64,000 bases of DNA from Paenibacillus borealis (GCF_000758665.1 NZ_CP009285.1:3720001-3784000); one strand, 5' to 3'; counted from the stretch's first letter, positions 24,788-34,295 are shown. The notes: generated by a model from the sequence alone, not told the origin. Translations and numbers: made by a program.

Positions 24788-25642
24788 ATGTCCAATCAGA
24801 ACAGGCTGCAAGCATTATCAGATTTCCTGAAATCCAGACGTGCGGCCATCTCTCCGGCAGCGGCAGGACTGCCGGAAGGAGCGCGCAGAAGGACGCCGGG
24901 ACTTAGACGCGAAGAGGTGGCACAACTGGCTGGCGTCAGCAATACCTGGTACACGTGGCTTGAGCAAGGGCGTGATATTAAAGTATCTCCATCCGTTCTG
25001 GATTGTATTGCGTCAGCACTGCAGCTGACCAAGGATGAACGGAGCTACTTATTTGCACTGGCCCTGGACAACGGGCCGGGAAGCATGGTGTATCCTCAAG
25101 AGGAGAGCTCAGTGATTCATCCGTCCCTGCAGAAGATCCTGCAGGAGCTCAAGACCTGTCCAACAATGATCTCCGACCGGCACTGCGGCATTGTCGGCTG
25201 GAATGAGGCAGCAGCACATGTGTTTCTTGATTTCGCCAAGCTGCCGCCTGAGCAGCGCAATATGATCTCCCTGTTATTTGTACGCAAGGAATTCAGACGG
25301 CTGGCCGTGAACTGGGAGCAGTTTGTCCGGGGGTACTTGTCCATTTTCCGCGCCTATTATGGACAATATCTGGAGGACCGCTGGTATGATGATTTCATTG
25401 CAGAGATGAAGGAGCAGCATCCGGAGTTCAATCAGCTATGGGAGGAGAGCCGGGTAAGCTCCGCTCCGGACGTTGTGCTGGAGTTCCGGCATGCCAAAGC
25501 CGGCAAAATGCTGTTCCATCTGACCTCGCTTCAGGTGCAGGGCAGCACGGATCTGCGCTGCAGCATCTACACCCCCGCCGGAGATTCCAACACAGAATCC
25601 AAGCTGAAGCAGCTGATGGCGCCTGAACCGTTGGGGCGATAG
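24788..25642 (+). CDS. Helix-turn-helix regulator with MmyB-like ligand-binding domain
   Basis: 284 aa. The XRE-type helix-turn-helix (about residues 10-85) has the family-typical RRTPGLRREEVAQLAGVS and WYTWLEQGR. The C-terminal PAS-like MmyB/MLTR domain (about 105-270) begins with DRHCGIVGWNEAA and ends with LTSLQVQGSTDLRCSIYTP. Related domains may bind fatty acids, which is notable because the gene is divergent from fabF. Control of fabF by this protein is an inference from arrangement only. Confidence 0.88.
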   Translation: MSNQNRLQALSDFLKSRRAAISPAAAGLPEGARRRTPGLRREEVAQLAGVSNTWYTWLEQGRDIKVSPSVLDCIASALQLTKDERSYLFALALDNGPGSMVYPQEESSVIHPSLQKILQELKTCPTMISDRHCGIVGWNEAAAHVFLDFAKLPPEQRNMISLLFVRKEFRRLAVNWEQFVRGYLSIFRAYYGQYLEDRWYDDFIAEMKEQHPEFNQLWEESRVSSAPDVVLEFRHAKAGKMLFHLTSLQVQGSTDLRCSIYTPAGDSNTESKLKQLMAPEPLGR

Positions 25643-25753
25643 ATATTATTTATGGATTCATAAAAAACTATAAATATGCAATATCGAATTTGACGTTTAT
25701 ACTCCTTATATGATGAATTAATTCCTGCGGGATCGTAAAAGGGGCAAAGGTCA

Positions 25754-26863
25754 ATGGCTAAAGTAACCGGATTGGAAGGCGTAGTTGCCGGAGAAACTGA
25801 AATCGGATTGGTTGATGGAGAGAAAGGACACTTGGTATATCGCGGGTATTGGGCGAAAGAGCTTGCGGTAAGCAAAAGTTATGAGGAAGTTGCTTATTTG
25901 CTCTGGAACGGGCGTCTGCCGGATGCGGAGGAGCTGGCACAGCTCAAGGCACAGATGGCAGAGGAGAGAGTCATTCCTGAATATCTGTGCAGAATGCTGG
26001 ATCTGTTTCCGGCTTCAGTACCGCTTATGCTGGTGCTGCAGAGTGCAGTTGCTGCTCTAGGGGATAAAGAGAATACGACCTGGCCGCCGACGCTGAAGCA
26101 AGCGGTACGGCTGACGGCCGTTCTCCCGGCAATCATCGCGTACAGAGCCCGCAGACTGCAAGGCCTGGAACCGCTGGATTCGCTTCCTGAGCTTGGCCAT
26201 GCTGCGAACTATCTGTACCTGCTGACAGGAAAGCTGCCGGAGGAAGCCCATGTCAAGGCGCTCAGTGCTTACCTGATTCTCTGCATGGAGCATGGTATGA
26301 ACGCTTCGACGTTTGCCGGCCGGGTAGTACTCTCGACTGAATCCGATATGTGCGCAGCGGTATGCGGAGCCATCGGGGCGATGAAAGGGCCGCTGCATGG
26401 CGGCGCGCCTTATGAAGTCATCTCAATGCTGGAGGATATCGGAACGGTTGAACGGGCAGAGCCTTGGCTGCGTAATGCGCTGGATAACGGGACGAAGCTG
26501 ATGGGCTTTGGACACCGCATCTATAAGACCAAAGATCCCCGTGCTGAAGCACTGCAGATTGCCACGCTTGAGATGATCGGCAAGGACGCATCCTTTGACC
26601 TTGCTCTGCATGTGGAAGCCACAGCGATTGCACTGCTGGAGGAATACAAACCGGGCCGGCGGCTGTTCACAAACGTTGAGTTTTATGCGGCAGCGATTCT
26701 GAAGGCGCTGCAGCTCTCACCGGAGATATTTACTCCAACCTTCACGGCTGGCAGAATTGTCGGCTGGACGGCTCATATTCTGGAGCAGGCGGCCAATAAC
26801 CGAATTTTCCGCCCGCAATCTACGTATATCGGACCTATGCCTGAATCGGAGGTAGTATCGTAA
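25754..26863 (+). CDS. citA: Citrate synthase, CitA-like second isozyme
   Basis: A 369-aa type-II citrate synthase without the long N-terminal domain. Both active-site His are visible: CMEHGMNAS (about residue 181) and GFGHRIYKTKDPRAEAL (about 250), as is the C-terminal RIFRPQSTYIGP. In the third catalytic motif, usually N-V-D-[FA], this protein reads NVEFYAAA, so Glu replaces the catalytic Asp. It condenses acetyl-CoA (or propionyl-CoA) with oxaloacetate. Isolated position and length fit Bacillus CitA rather than the housekeeping CitZ. Confidence 0.85.
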   Translation: MAKVTGLEGVVAGETEIGLVDGEKGHLVYRGYWAKELAVSKSYEEVAYLLWNGRLPDAEELAQLKAQMAEERVIPEYLCRMLDLFPASVPLMLVLQSAVAALGDKENTTWPPTLKQAVRLTAVLPAIIAYRARRLQGLEPLDSLPELGHAANYLYLLTGKLPEEAHVKALSAYLILCMEHGMNASTFAGRVVLSTESDMCAAVCGAIGAMKGPLHGGAPYEVISMLEDIGTVERAEPWLRNALDNGTKLMGFGHRIYKTKDPRAEALQIATLEMIGKDASFDLALHVEATAIALLEEYKPGRRLFTNVEFYAAAILKALQLSPEIFTPTFTAGRIVGWTAHILEQAANNRIFRPQSTYIGPMPESEVVS

Positions 26864-26892
26864 TAGCAGAGGAATCCCCCTTATAACAGCAC

Positions 26893-26928
26893 AAAAACAT
26901 CCCCGGCCGTCAAACAGCCGGAGATGTT
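26893..26928 (-). terminator. Intrinsic terminator of the small minus-strand gene
   Basis: Stem ACATCCCCGGC/GCCGGAGATGT; on the minus strand it is followed by TTTTTG. Confidence 0.7.
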
Positions 26929-26979
26929 GAACAAGGGAATGTTAATGAGAGAGTATGAGGGGGATACTCAGACATTAGA

Positions 26980-27267
26980 TTAGAACTCAGAGGTTGCGAC
27001 TTCAATGGTGCCGAAGACTGCGCCTGCGGCTGTGCTAAGAAGTGCGGCAACTAGCAGCAAGTTTACAGAAATTGTGAGACTGTTCAGTGCAGGGATAGTA
27101 TAAGTGACGATTGGAGCATTAACCCTGTAAAGGACAAGGTCCACAGGGAAACCGGAGTTGTTATTCACGGTTACAGCCGCGTTAATGCCACCTGCCAGAT
27201 TCTCGTAGTAAGATTTGCCTACCGAGGGAGCCAGATTGAAGAATTGTTGTGGTAATAAGATAGCCAT
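26980..27267 (-). CDS. Small hydrophobic beta-rich protein, possible spore-appendage subunit relative
   Basis: 95 aa, not securely recognised. It has alternating hydrophobic and Asn/Ser/Thr stretches: AAVTVNNNSGFPVDLVLYRV, TYTIPALNSLTISVNL, and a closing GTIEVATSEF. The rhythm resembles the jellyroll core of DUF3992 endospore-appendage (Ena) subunits, but the Cys residues of S-Ena fibres are missing. ATG 27267 follows a very strong AAAAAGGAGG, indicating high expression. Monocistronic with its own terminator. A coat or surface structural protein is my guess. Confidence 0.5.
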   Translation of the reverse strand: MAILLPQQFFNLAPSVGKSYYENLAGGINAAVTVNNNSGFPVDLVLYRVNAPIVTYTIPALNSLTISVNLLLVAALLSTAAGAVFGTIEVATSEF

Positions 27268-27392
27268 GGTAATGACCTCCTTTTTCGTTTGATAGGATAT
27301 CATATTCGCCGAAACTATGATTGCTGTAACGAATGTCTTGGGAGATTAGCACATTTTGATAGGGTGACAGGAGTAGAATTTAATAGAAGAAG

Positions 27393-27425
27393 AGCCTCTA
27401 CCCATGGCGGGCGGAGGCTTTTTTT
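27393..27425. terminator. Intrinsic terminator
   Basis: Stem AGCCTC..CCC/GGG..GAGGCT with TTTTTTT on the plus side and TCTTCTT on the minus side. It follows the MFS gene that ends at 27463 on the minus strand. Confidence 0.7.
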
Positions 27426-27462
27426 GGCTAAATAAAGCTATGGATTAAGTCTATGAACTGAA

Positions 27463-28635
27463 CTATGAAGCTGTTGCAGGATACTCTTTATCATTGGACC
27501 GTCTGCCATAGATCCGGTATAGGATAAGCCCGAAGAGCATTCCGGCAAAAGACATGGCTGCTATGCTCAAGTAGAGCACTCTGCCGCCGTAAGCCTGATA
27601 GATTGCACCTCCGGCATAGGAGGCCAGAATACCGGACACTCCGAAGAAGAGCAAGGCCAGCACAGTCTGGCCTGTAGCCCGCCACTCCTCCGGCACAATG
27701 CTGTACAGGTACTGGATAGCCGCCGAATAGAAGACGGGGAACGTCAGCAATTGCAGAACCTGCAGATAAGCCAGCAGCTGCGGGTCACTGATCCAGGCCG
27801 AGAGGAAGAACCGGAGGAAATAGAATGCGCCCGAGAAGGAGATGATAATCAGCTCCTTGCCCTTGCGCAGCCACCAGAAGCTCAAGGCGAAGACTACAAT
27901 CTCACTGATTGCCGCTATGAAAAAGGACTGGCCTACCAGTGCAGATTTGCCGCCCAGCTCCAGAATATAGACACCGATAAAGGTGTCGTTCATCCGTGCC
28001 GGAACGGAGCTTATGAAGATGAGCACCAGGAACAACAGGGTTTCTTTGTTATTCAGGAACTGTTTGAGGCTGCCCAGGGTAACCGGTTTGCCTGTTACAG
28101 GTGCATCCGGCATTTTCCAGCAGAGAAGCAGGCTTAGCAGGCTTGTTCCTGCGAACAAAATCCCGAGACCGCCAGCGCCGAAATATAGCAGACAATAGCC
28201 TGTCAGCAGGGACATCACGCCGTAGCCAAGCGCTCCATAAGTGCGGATGGAACCGTAGCTGATTCCTGCGGATTCGGCAATCCGGAAATTCAGGCTCTCG
28301 GTCAGCGGATCAATCGGCATCAGGAAGAAATAGAGCAGCATGGCGATCAGAATCAGCTGGATATAGCTGCCCGAATGATACAACAGGTAACCTGTAACCG
28401 CTGAGCACAGCAGGAGGAGCAGCAGCACTCTGCGGATTGTCCGTGTTTTGTCGCTGATCATGCCCCACAGCGGCTGGGCAATGATGGTGATGAACCCTCC
28501 GGTTCCGATGACGAAGCCAATCTGTGCCGGACTTAAGCCTTGGCTGTCCAGATAGACCGGAAGGAAGGGGATGAACATCGCCAGCAGGGCGAAGTACAGA
28601 AAGTTGAAGCTGCGCAGTACATTTGGGGTGTTCAT
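27463..28635 (-). CDS. MFS transporter (MFS_1-like, YwbF type)
   Basis: A 390-aa, 12-helix transporter of the MFS_1-like group, which includes the Bacillus sugar-permease-like YwbF and nucleoside/lactose-type carriers. Signs are the N-terminal FLYFALLAMFIPFLPVYL, GLSPAQIGFVIG and the loop PLWGMISDKTRT. The C-terminus is charged. It is a single-gene unit upstream of and divergent from exoA. Substrate unknown. Confidence 0.85.
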   Translation of the reverse strand: MNTPNVLRSFNFLYFALLAMFIPFLPVYLDSQGLSPAQIGFVIGTGGFITIIAQPLWGMISDKTRTIRRVLLLLLLCSAVTGYLLYHSGSYIQLILIAMLLYFFLMPIDPLTESLNFRIAESAGISYGSIRTYGALGYGVMSLLTGYCLLYFGAGGLGILFAGTSLLSLLLCWKMPDAPVTGKPVTLGSLKQFLNNKETLLFLVLIFISSVPARMNDTFIGVYILELGGKSALVGQSFFIAAISEIVVFALSFWWLRKGKELIIISFSGAFYFLRFFLSAWISDPQLLAYLQVLQLLTFPVFYSAAIQYLYSIVPEEWRATGQTVLALLFFGVSGILASYAGGAIYQAYGGRVLYLSIAAMSFAGMLFGLILYRIYGRRSNDKEYPATAS

Positions 28636-28771
28636 AGCAGTAGTGAAACCTCGTTTTTCATAGATTATGTTCAGGCAAGCCTAATTATTGTATCATGGTC
28701 AAGTCTTTCCGGGGACGGATAATATGGTACACTGAAAGTAATTCTAGTGAATGGTAAGGAGAATGACAACG

Positions 28772-29539
28772 ATGAAGCTGGTGTCCTGGAATGTAAATGG
28801 TCTGAGAGCTTGTGTGAATAAAGGGTTTAACGAATATTTCCGGGAAAGTGCCGCAGACATCTTCTGCGTGCAGGAAACGAAGCTTCAGGAGGGTCAGATT
28901 GTTCTTGACCACGGAGAGGAATATTCGCAGTACTGGAATTATGCCCTCAAAAAAGGATATTCAGGTACGGCCGTCTTCACCCGGATTAAGCCGCTGTCTG
29001 TCAGATACGGTCTGAATAAGGATACGGAAGACGAGGGAAGAATTATTACCCTGGAATTCACAGACTTCTATCTGGTGAATGTATACACTCCGAATGCCAA
29101 ACGGGATCTGGCGAGACTGGATTACCGCATGGAATGGGAGGATGAGTTCCGGAATTATCTGCTGAAGCTGGATGCCCATAAGCCGGTTCTCGTCTGCGGG
29201 GATCTGAATGTGGCACATCAGGATATTGATCTCAAGAATGCCAAATCGAACCGTGGCAATTCAGGCTTCACCGATGAAGAACGCGGCAAGATGACAGAGC
29301 TCCTGGAGGCCGGGTTCGTTGATACCTTCAGATATTTCTATCCTGAGCTTGAGGGTGCCTACAGCTGGTGGTCCTATATGCCGAAGGTGCGGGAGAAGAA
29401 TGTAGGCTGGCGTATCGACTATTTCCTGGCTTCCTCACGGCTTGCCCCGCGTCTACTGGATGCGGGTATTGAATGCAATGTGCTAGGCAGCGATCATTGT
29501 CCTGTAGTCCTTCATCTTGCCGATGAGGCGGAAGCTTAG
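28772..29539 (+). CDS. exoA: Exodeoxyribonuclease III / AP endonuclease
   Basis: A 255-aa exonuclease III family enzyme of base-excision repair, cutting 5' of abasic sites. Active-site motifs are present: MKLVSWNVNGLRA (Asn), FCVQETKLQ (metal-binding Glu), CGDLNVAHQDIDL (Asp and Asn) and the final GSDHCPVVLHL (Asp-His). ATG 28772 is preferred over two upstream ATGs because GGAG lies 10 nt before it. Length equals Bacillus ExoA. Confidence 0.93.
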   Translation: MKLVSWNVNGLRACVNKGFNEYFRESAADIFCVQETKLQEGQIVLDHGEEYSQYWNYALKKGYSGTAVFTRIKPLSVRYGLNKDTEDEGRIITLEFTDFYLVNVYTPNAKRDLARLDYRMEWEDEFRNYLLKLDAHKPVLVCGDLNVAHQDIDLKNAKSNRGNSGFTDEERGKMTELLEAGFVDTFRYFYPELEGAYSWWSYMPKVREKNVGWRIDYFLASSRLAPRLLDAGIECNVLGSDHCPVVLHLADEAEA

Positions 29540-29564
29540 ATTCATAATGCTGTTAGGGTAAAGT

Positions 29565-29602
29565 ATAGAGGCTGTTTCCCAAGTTAGGGGAAACAGCCTC
29601 TA
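29565..29602. terminator. Bidirectional intrinsic terminator
   Basis: 15-bp stem ATAGAGGCTGTTTCC with its complement and an 8-nt loop, followed by TTTGTTA. It lies between convergent exoA and the amidase gene. Confidence 0.85.
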
Positions 29603-29606
29603 TTTG

Positions 29607-31109
29607 TTACTTTAGAAGCGGCGGACGCCGGTGTTTCGTGGCCTGTTCGAATCCATAAGCAATGCCAATCAGCACGGATTCACTGAAGGCTGAGGCGGAG
29701 AAGGTGACCCCCTGCGGACCGTTAGTGATATAGCCTCCCGGTGCAATTACCCCGGTAGTGGTATAACCGGCCGGGACTGTAACGAGCGGATAACCGGCTC
29801 TCGCCGCCAGGTCGGTGCCGTGATATCCGGCGAACATGATGGCATCCAGCCCATAATGCACCAATGCATAATCAATGCCTTGTCTGCCCGCCATGGACCG
29901 GGAGGAATGCAGCTGCTCCAGATATTCCTGTTCTGTAATGTCATCGCCGGAAGTATCCAGCCATTCCAGTGTTCCCTGGCCATATTTCAGCGCCTGTCCG
30001 CTGTGCTGGTTGTTGAATTCGATCAGCTCCTGCAAGGAATGCACGGGGAGGGATGCCGGCAGGCCGCTTAAATAACGGTTTAACCCTTTTTTGAACTCAT
30101 ACTGCAGAATAATTGCATTCCACTCCGCATTCTGGCATGGAAGCTCGATGGGGTCGATCACTTCAGCTCCAAGTTCTTTAAGAACAGCTATGGCAGATTC
30201 CATCACTTGCAGAGCTTCTTCGTCCAAATTCCGATAATAGAATCTCGGGATTCCGATTCGTCTGGATTTCACATAGTCCATATCCAGAGAGGCAGTATAA
30301 TCATGTCTGGCTGCTGTTCCATCCGGCGCAGCCAATTGGGGAGGCTCTCCGGCACCGGCAATGACACTGAGCAGAAGTGCAGCATCCGCTACGCTTCTGG
30401 CTATCGGACCGGCGGTATCCTGACTGCTGATCCCCGGAATAATCCCCGCATTGCTTACCAGCCCCCAAGTAGGTTTGATGCCAACCAGCGAGTTCTGGGC
30501 AGCCGGACAAATGATGGAACCGGAAGTTTCCGTGCCCAGAGCGATTGCTGCCAGGTTTGCGGCAACGGCCGCAGCACTTCCGGAGCTGGAGCCGCCGATG
30601 AATAGCTCACCGGGCCCGTAAGGGTTCAGCACAAGTCCGCCGCGTGAGCTGTATCCCGCCCACATGGTGGGCGACATGAAGTTAGCCCACTCCGTCATAT
30701 TGGCTTTTCCGAGAATCACGGCGCCTGCAGCCCGTAGCTTATGAATTACTGCAGCATCTTCAGCAGCCCTGTAATCTGCCAATGCCAGCGATCCCGCACT
30801 GGTGTGCAGCTTGTCCGAAGTAGCGATGTTATCCTTAACAAGGACGGAAATTCCGTGCAGCGGGCTGCGTATTCCCTTATCCCGGCGTTCCTGATCCAGC
30901 ATCCGGGCAATCTCCGGTGCATCCGGATTAATCTCCAGCACAGATTTCAGCAGGCCGTCATACCGGTCAATCCGCTCTAAATACAGCGCTGTTAACCGCT
31001 CGGAAGTTACATTTCCCTGCTCCATTTCCTGCTGCATGCCGGTTATATCCGCTTCAATAATCCACTCCTGCCACTCCCGGGCGGGGGATTGAATATCGTT
31101 ATTTTTCAT
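29607..31109 (-). CDS. Amidase-signature family amidohydrolase
   Basis: A 500-aa amidase. The Ser-cisSer-Lys triad is complete: Lys in [10 protein letters not shown] (about residue 92), the Gly/Ser signature [14 protein letters not shown] and the nucleophile region [14 protein letters not shown]. The enzyme hydrolyses amide bonds; this group is annotated variously as glutamyl-tRNA amidotransferase A-like, but no GatB or GatC gene is near. It lies 34 bp downstream of the VanZ-RDD gene on the same strand, probably one operon. Substrate unknown. Confidence 0.88.
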   Translation of the reverse strand: MKNNDIQSPAREWQEWIIEADITGMQQEMEQGNVTSERLTALYLERIDRYDGLLKSVLEINPDAPEIARMLDQERRDKGIRSPLHGISVLVKDNIATSDKLHTSAGSLALADYRAAEDAAVIHKLRAAGAVILGKANMTEWANFMSPTMWAGYSSRGGLVLNPYGPGELFIGGSSSGSAAAVAANLAAIALGTETSGSIICPAAQNSLVGIKPTWGLVSNAGIIPGISSQDTAGPIARSVADAALLLSVIAGAGEPPQLAAPDGTAARHDYTASLDMDYVKSRRIGIPRFYYRNLDEEALQVMESAIAVLKELGAEVIDPIELPCQNAEWNAIILQYEFKKGLNRYLSGLPASLPVHSLQELIEFNNQHSGQALKYGQGTLEWLDTSGDDITEQEYLEQLHSSRSMAGRQGIDYALVHYGLDAIMFAGYHGTDLAARAGYPLVTVPAGYTTTGVIAPGGYITNGPQGVTFSASAFSESVLIGIAYGFEQATKHRRPPLLK

Positions 31110-31143
31110 GGCTGTAATGTTCTCTCTCTCTATCTATTGAATT

Positions 31144-32274
31144 TTAGTTGGCCAGGCTTTCACCGGCAGCTGCCGGCTGCGGGTTAGGCCAGGTAATCAC
31201 ATTGCGTGTCCTGCTCCATTGTTCATAGAATAGCGGACGGTCACGCTTAAACATCCGCAGCATCAGATGTATGATGAATACCAGATCGGCAAGCGCGGCA
31301 GTAATTCGTATAATCGTAGATCCTGCTGTGCCGAAACTTTGCATTAGTGCAGAATCAAGGATCAGGAAGTTTATTCCTCCAAGCAATCCATAGAGTAAAC
31401 CATACCTCACCCACACCATCCATAGCTTGAGTGGTCCATCATCCGCACTGCTCAGCCGGATACGCACCACCCATTTGCCCAGCGTCCGCCCTCTGGTACA
31501 GAGGGGAACGATCAGGAAATATACAACACTGACTGCCCAGAATGATATATTCAGGGATAGCTGGTTAAGGAGCAGTCCAGCGGCGGTCCATAGGACTGCA
31601 TCCAGCAGGCAAGCAAGGCCTCTGCGTGTGTAGGTAACCTTTTTGGCCGATAAATCCTCCTGGCTGTCAAGCTGTTCAATCCGCGGGAGCAGCCCGGAGA
31701 TCCATAAGGCGATCCGGAATCCGGCAATTCCGCCGAACGTATTGGTGATCAGGTCATCGACATCAAAGATCCGGTAAGGATGATCGAAGAATCCGTATAT
31801 CCCTGTAATCTGAGTAATCTCAAACAATAGTGATAATCCGAAAGAAAGTATGATGCACACGACCCAGCGTGTCCGGAAGTAGTAGCCCAGAAAGAGCCCG
31901 AAAGGTAGTGTCAGCGCAACATTGAAGGCGGCCAGCAGGAAATCCGGTTCGCGCAGTACGTTAAGATAGCTTGAAGGGTCATTACGCGAGAGCTGTGTAT
32001 TCCGCAGGATGTCCTGTATGAACTGCAGCGGCACTGGCTGGAGCATATGCCCGGTAGGTGCAGCATTATGGCGCGATTCTGGCATAGGCAGCAGCACAAG
32101 AAAGAAGGCATTCAGCAAGTATAGGAGCAACAGATAGAGTACCAGCGCCCGGATCTTGTTGATGTAACCATGCCGGCGGTATTGAACGATCAGGAACGGC
32201 AAAGTGAAGAGCAGTGCCGCTAACGGAAAAGCCATGAATGCATAAGAAATTGGAAAAAGATAGGATTGAAACAT
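31144..32274 (-). CDS. VanZ-RDD fusion membrane protein
   Basis: A 376-aa membrane protein of two domains. The N-terminal half (about 1-195) is VanZ-like, with LLLYLLNAFFLVLLP, LPFGLFLGYYF and the conserved DVDDLITNTFGG. The C-terminal half (about 212-350) is an RDD domain, RRGLACLLDAVLWT opening and GRTLGKWVVRIRL in the middle. VanZ proteins can give low-level teicoplanin resistance; RDD proteins have been linked to ion transport. The fused protein's role is unknown. First gene of the probable operon with the amidase. Confidence 0.85.
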   Translation of the reverse strand: MFQSYLFPISYAFMAFPLAALLFTLPFLIVQYRRHGYINKIRALVLYLLLLYLLNAFFLVLLPMPESRHNAAPTGHMLQPVPLQFIQDILRNTQLSRNDPSSYLNVLREPDFLLAAFNVALTLPFGLFLGYYFRTRWVVCIILSFGLSLLFEITQITGIYGFFDHPYRIFDVDDLITNTFGGIAGFRIALWISGLLPRIEQLDSQEDLSAKKVTYTRRGLACLLDAVLWTAAGLLLNQLSLNISFWAVSVVYFLIVPLCTRGRTLGKWVVRIRLSSADDGPLKLWMVWVRYGLLYGLLGGINFLILDSALMQSFGTAGSTIIRITAALADLVFIIHLMLRMFKRDRPLFYEQWSRTRNVITWPNPQPAAAGESLAN

Positions 32275-32491
32275 GTTTCACCTGCTGCCCTAGTTTTTGT
32301 CTGAACGATTTCACGATATAGATTCTAACATTATGTATGAGACCGCGATTTTTAACGCTGCAGACTATTTCCCCTATTATAACTTGCTTGAACCGACTTC
32401 AGTATAGAATTAAACCAGGGCTTACTCAATGGAATTAATCATTCTAGCCGTTCTTTCCTGCATACATATGTGGAGAGGAGCGTGAGATAAG

Positions 32492-32839
32492 ATGGAGAAG
32501 AAGGTGCAGCGGTATTATAAGTTGAAGGCCAAGCAGAAGGAGCTGGAAAAGGAATTGGCCGAGCTAAGGCAGGATATTCTGGCCTATTTCGCTGAACAAG
32601 GCAAGGCAGAATCAGTTATCGGCAGCTACAAAGTGAAGCTTGTCACGCAGAACCGTAAGGAATATGATGACGACAAGCTCTATCAGACCCTGTCAGACCC
32701 TGAACTTTGGAGGCTGCTCTCCAAGGCAGACCCGGCCAAAGTAGCCAGCCTCACGAAATTGAAAGTGATTGCAGAAGAGAAGATTTCGCATACGTATGAC
32801 GTCAAGACAATTACCTTGCTGCAGGTGGATAAGCAGTAG
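32492..32839 (+). CDS. Hypothetical coiled-coil protein
   Basis: 115 aa, highly charged, no family recognised. Residues 1-35 form a heptad-rich coiled coil (YYKLKAKQKELEKELAELRQ). The rest alternates short strands and helices (SVIGSYKVKLVTQNRKEYDD, KLKVIAEEKISHTYDV). No signal peptide or membrane segment. GGAGAGGAGCG lies upstream of the ATG and a terminator follows, so it is an independent gene. The overall layout resembles small phage-type Gam or host-nuclease-inhibitor-like proteins only vaguely. Confidence 0.6.
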   Translation: MEKKVQRYYKLKAKQKELEKELAELRQDILAYFAEQGKAESVIGSYKVKLVTQNRKEYDDDKLYQTLSDPELWRLLSKADPAKVASLTKLKVIAEEKISHTYDVKTITLLQVDKQ

Positions 32840-32907
32840 CCGGCAGTTAGCTTAGAATCACCGGGCGTTACCATATCAGACATTACCCAATCTGAGAACA
32901 TTCAAGC

Positions 32908-32950
32908 GGTTCCATTCTGCAGCCCTACCGGAGGCGGAATGGAACTTTTT
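32908..32950 (+). terminator. Intrinsic terminator of the coiled-coil gene
   Basis: Stem GTTCCATTC/GAATGGAAC and TTTTT. The tract runs straight into the sigma-factor gene start. Confidence 0.75.
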
Positions 32951-32958
32951 ATAATAGA

Positions 32959-33513
32959 ATGAAACATTTGCGCTTCCTGCTGCGTGTTATTCATGAAGGG
33001 AGTCGAAGCCGCTTGGAGAAACCATTGCCCGGTACAGAAGAATACATTACCCGAATGATCCATAAGCACTCGGATATGGTGCTGCGCCTGGCCCTGGCAT
33101 CCGTCAGGAATATGGCCGATGCACAGGATATCTGCCAGGATGTGTTCATCAGATTATATAAACATCAGCCGGAATTCAGTGATCCGGAGCATGAACGCGC
33201 TTGGCTTATCAGAGTCACGGTTAACCGCAGCAGAGATATGCTGCGCAGTCCGTGGAGAAGGCGGGTAGCTTCTACATCTCCCCCGCAATTACCTATCACA
33301 CGTGAAGAGGACCGCGATGTGGTGGAGGCGGTGCTCCGGCTGCCGGCCAAATACCGGATGGTGATCCATCTGTATTATTTTGAAAGCTACAGCACATCTG
33401 AAATTGCCGAAATGCTGGGCAGCAAGGAAAGCACCGTCCGCACGCAGCTCAGAAGGGCCCGGGACCAGCTGAAGACCATGATCGGAGGGATGGGCGATGA
33501 AGCCATATTCTAG
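32959..33513 (+). CDS. ECF RNA polymerase sigma factor (first of three)
   Basis: A 184-aa group-4 sigma factor. Region 2 spans about residues 33-95 (MIHKHSDMVLRLALASVRN, DAQDICQDVFIRLYKH). Region 4 spans about 125-178 (RLPAKYRMVIHLYYFESYSTSEIAEMLGSK, then STVRTQLRRARDQL). The first 28 residues are an unusual basic extension, and no Shine-Dalgarno precedes ATG 32959, so a later start is possible. Its 3' end overlaps the next gene, a probable anti-sigma factor, by 17 bp. Confidence 0.85.
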   Translation: MKHLRFLLRVIHEGSRSRLEKPLPGTEEYITRMIHKHSDMVLRLALASVRNMADAQDICQDVFIRLYKHQPEFSDPEHERAWLIRVTVNRSRDMLRSPWRRRVASTSPPQLPITREEDRDVVEAVLRLPAKYRMVIHLYYFESYSTSEIAEMLGSKESTVRTQLRRARDQLKTMIGGMGDEAIF

Positions 33514-34147
33514 AGGAATGAAGGAGATAACGGCTCCGCCAGAGCTTACGGACCGTATCATCAGTAATGTGCTCCGGGAAAAGGGACAGTCAGGCAGAAC
33601 CGGATTTCACTGGCGTGGCAGATTCAGACTCCGTATAGCGCTTGCAGGTTCACTTACCCTTATCATACTACCAATAATATTGCTGCTGTACAGGGATACA
33701 TCAACGGGACCAGGTAAACTTCAGGTATGGAGGGACATCTTTGCCGTCACTGTGTATGCCGCAGACGGGGCACCGCAGCAGGTGAAGCCGGAGATTGCTT
33801 TTCCCATTGGAAACTACCGTGTGACGAACAGCAGGGCTCCGGGTTTCCCGATTCTGATTACGGCTGAAGGCGCCGATGAGATTAAGCTGATGACCACCCA
33901 GGGCAGCTTTCTGCGCTGGAATCCGCCTGATTATAAAGTATATCCGCTGGGAACGGAAGCTGATCTGGAACCGGGGGAAATCATCTATTGGTCGCCCATG
34001 TTAGAGGATAAGCTGCAGTCAGCTGCTTCGCAGAGCGAGTTGACCTTGATTGCTTACCACAATCATAATGTAATCAGCAAGTCGCTGATCCTTATCCGCG
34101 AGGATAATCAGGGCGTATTCGCAGGAGAATGGATAGAGGCTGAGTAG
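33497..34147 (+). CDS. Probable membrane anti-sigma factor
   Basis: A 216-aa single-pass membrane protein. Residues 1-45 are cytoplasmic and basic (ELTDRIISNVLREKG). A membrane helix follows at about 46-65 (IALAGSLTLIILPIILLLY), then a 150-residue extracellular beta-rich domain. It overlaps the ECF sigma gene, the usual arrangement for a cognate anti-sigma factor. The zinc-binding HxxxCxxC motif of ZAS anti-sigma factors is absent, so the mode of sigma binding is unclear. Confidence 0.7.
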   Translation: MKPYSRGMKEITAPPELTDRIISNVLREKGQSGRTGFHWRGRFRLRIALAGSLTLIILPIILLLYRDTSTGPGKLQVWRDIFAVTVYAADGAPQQVKPEIAFPIGNYRVTNSRAPGFPILITAEGADEIKLMTTQGSFLRWNPPDYKVYPLGTEADLEPGEIIYWSPMLEDKLQSAASQSELTLIAYHNHNVISKSLILIREDNQGVFAGEWIEAE

Positions 34148-34295
34148 CAGCAGCGCGGTATACAAGCCAAAAGTGTACAGGATGAAGTAAGAGTAATCGC
34201 CACCTGCTCCATTTTGCGTTAAAATAACAAGTGGGCTTGTTTAACGCAAGAGAAGAATCATACACAGACGGAAAAGATACGGAGGAAGAGAAGAC

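Noticed and set aside
32946..32958. TATAAT immediately before the first ECF sigma gene as its promoter
   Set aside because: It coincides with the U-tract of the upstream terminator and would place the start of transcription inside the coding sequence.
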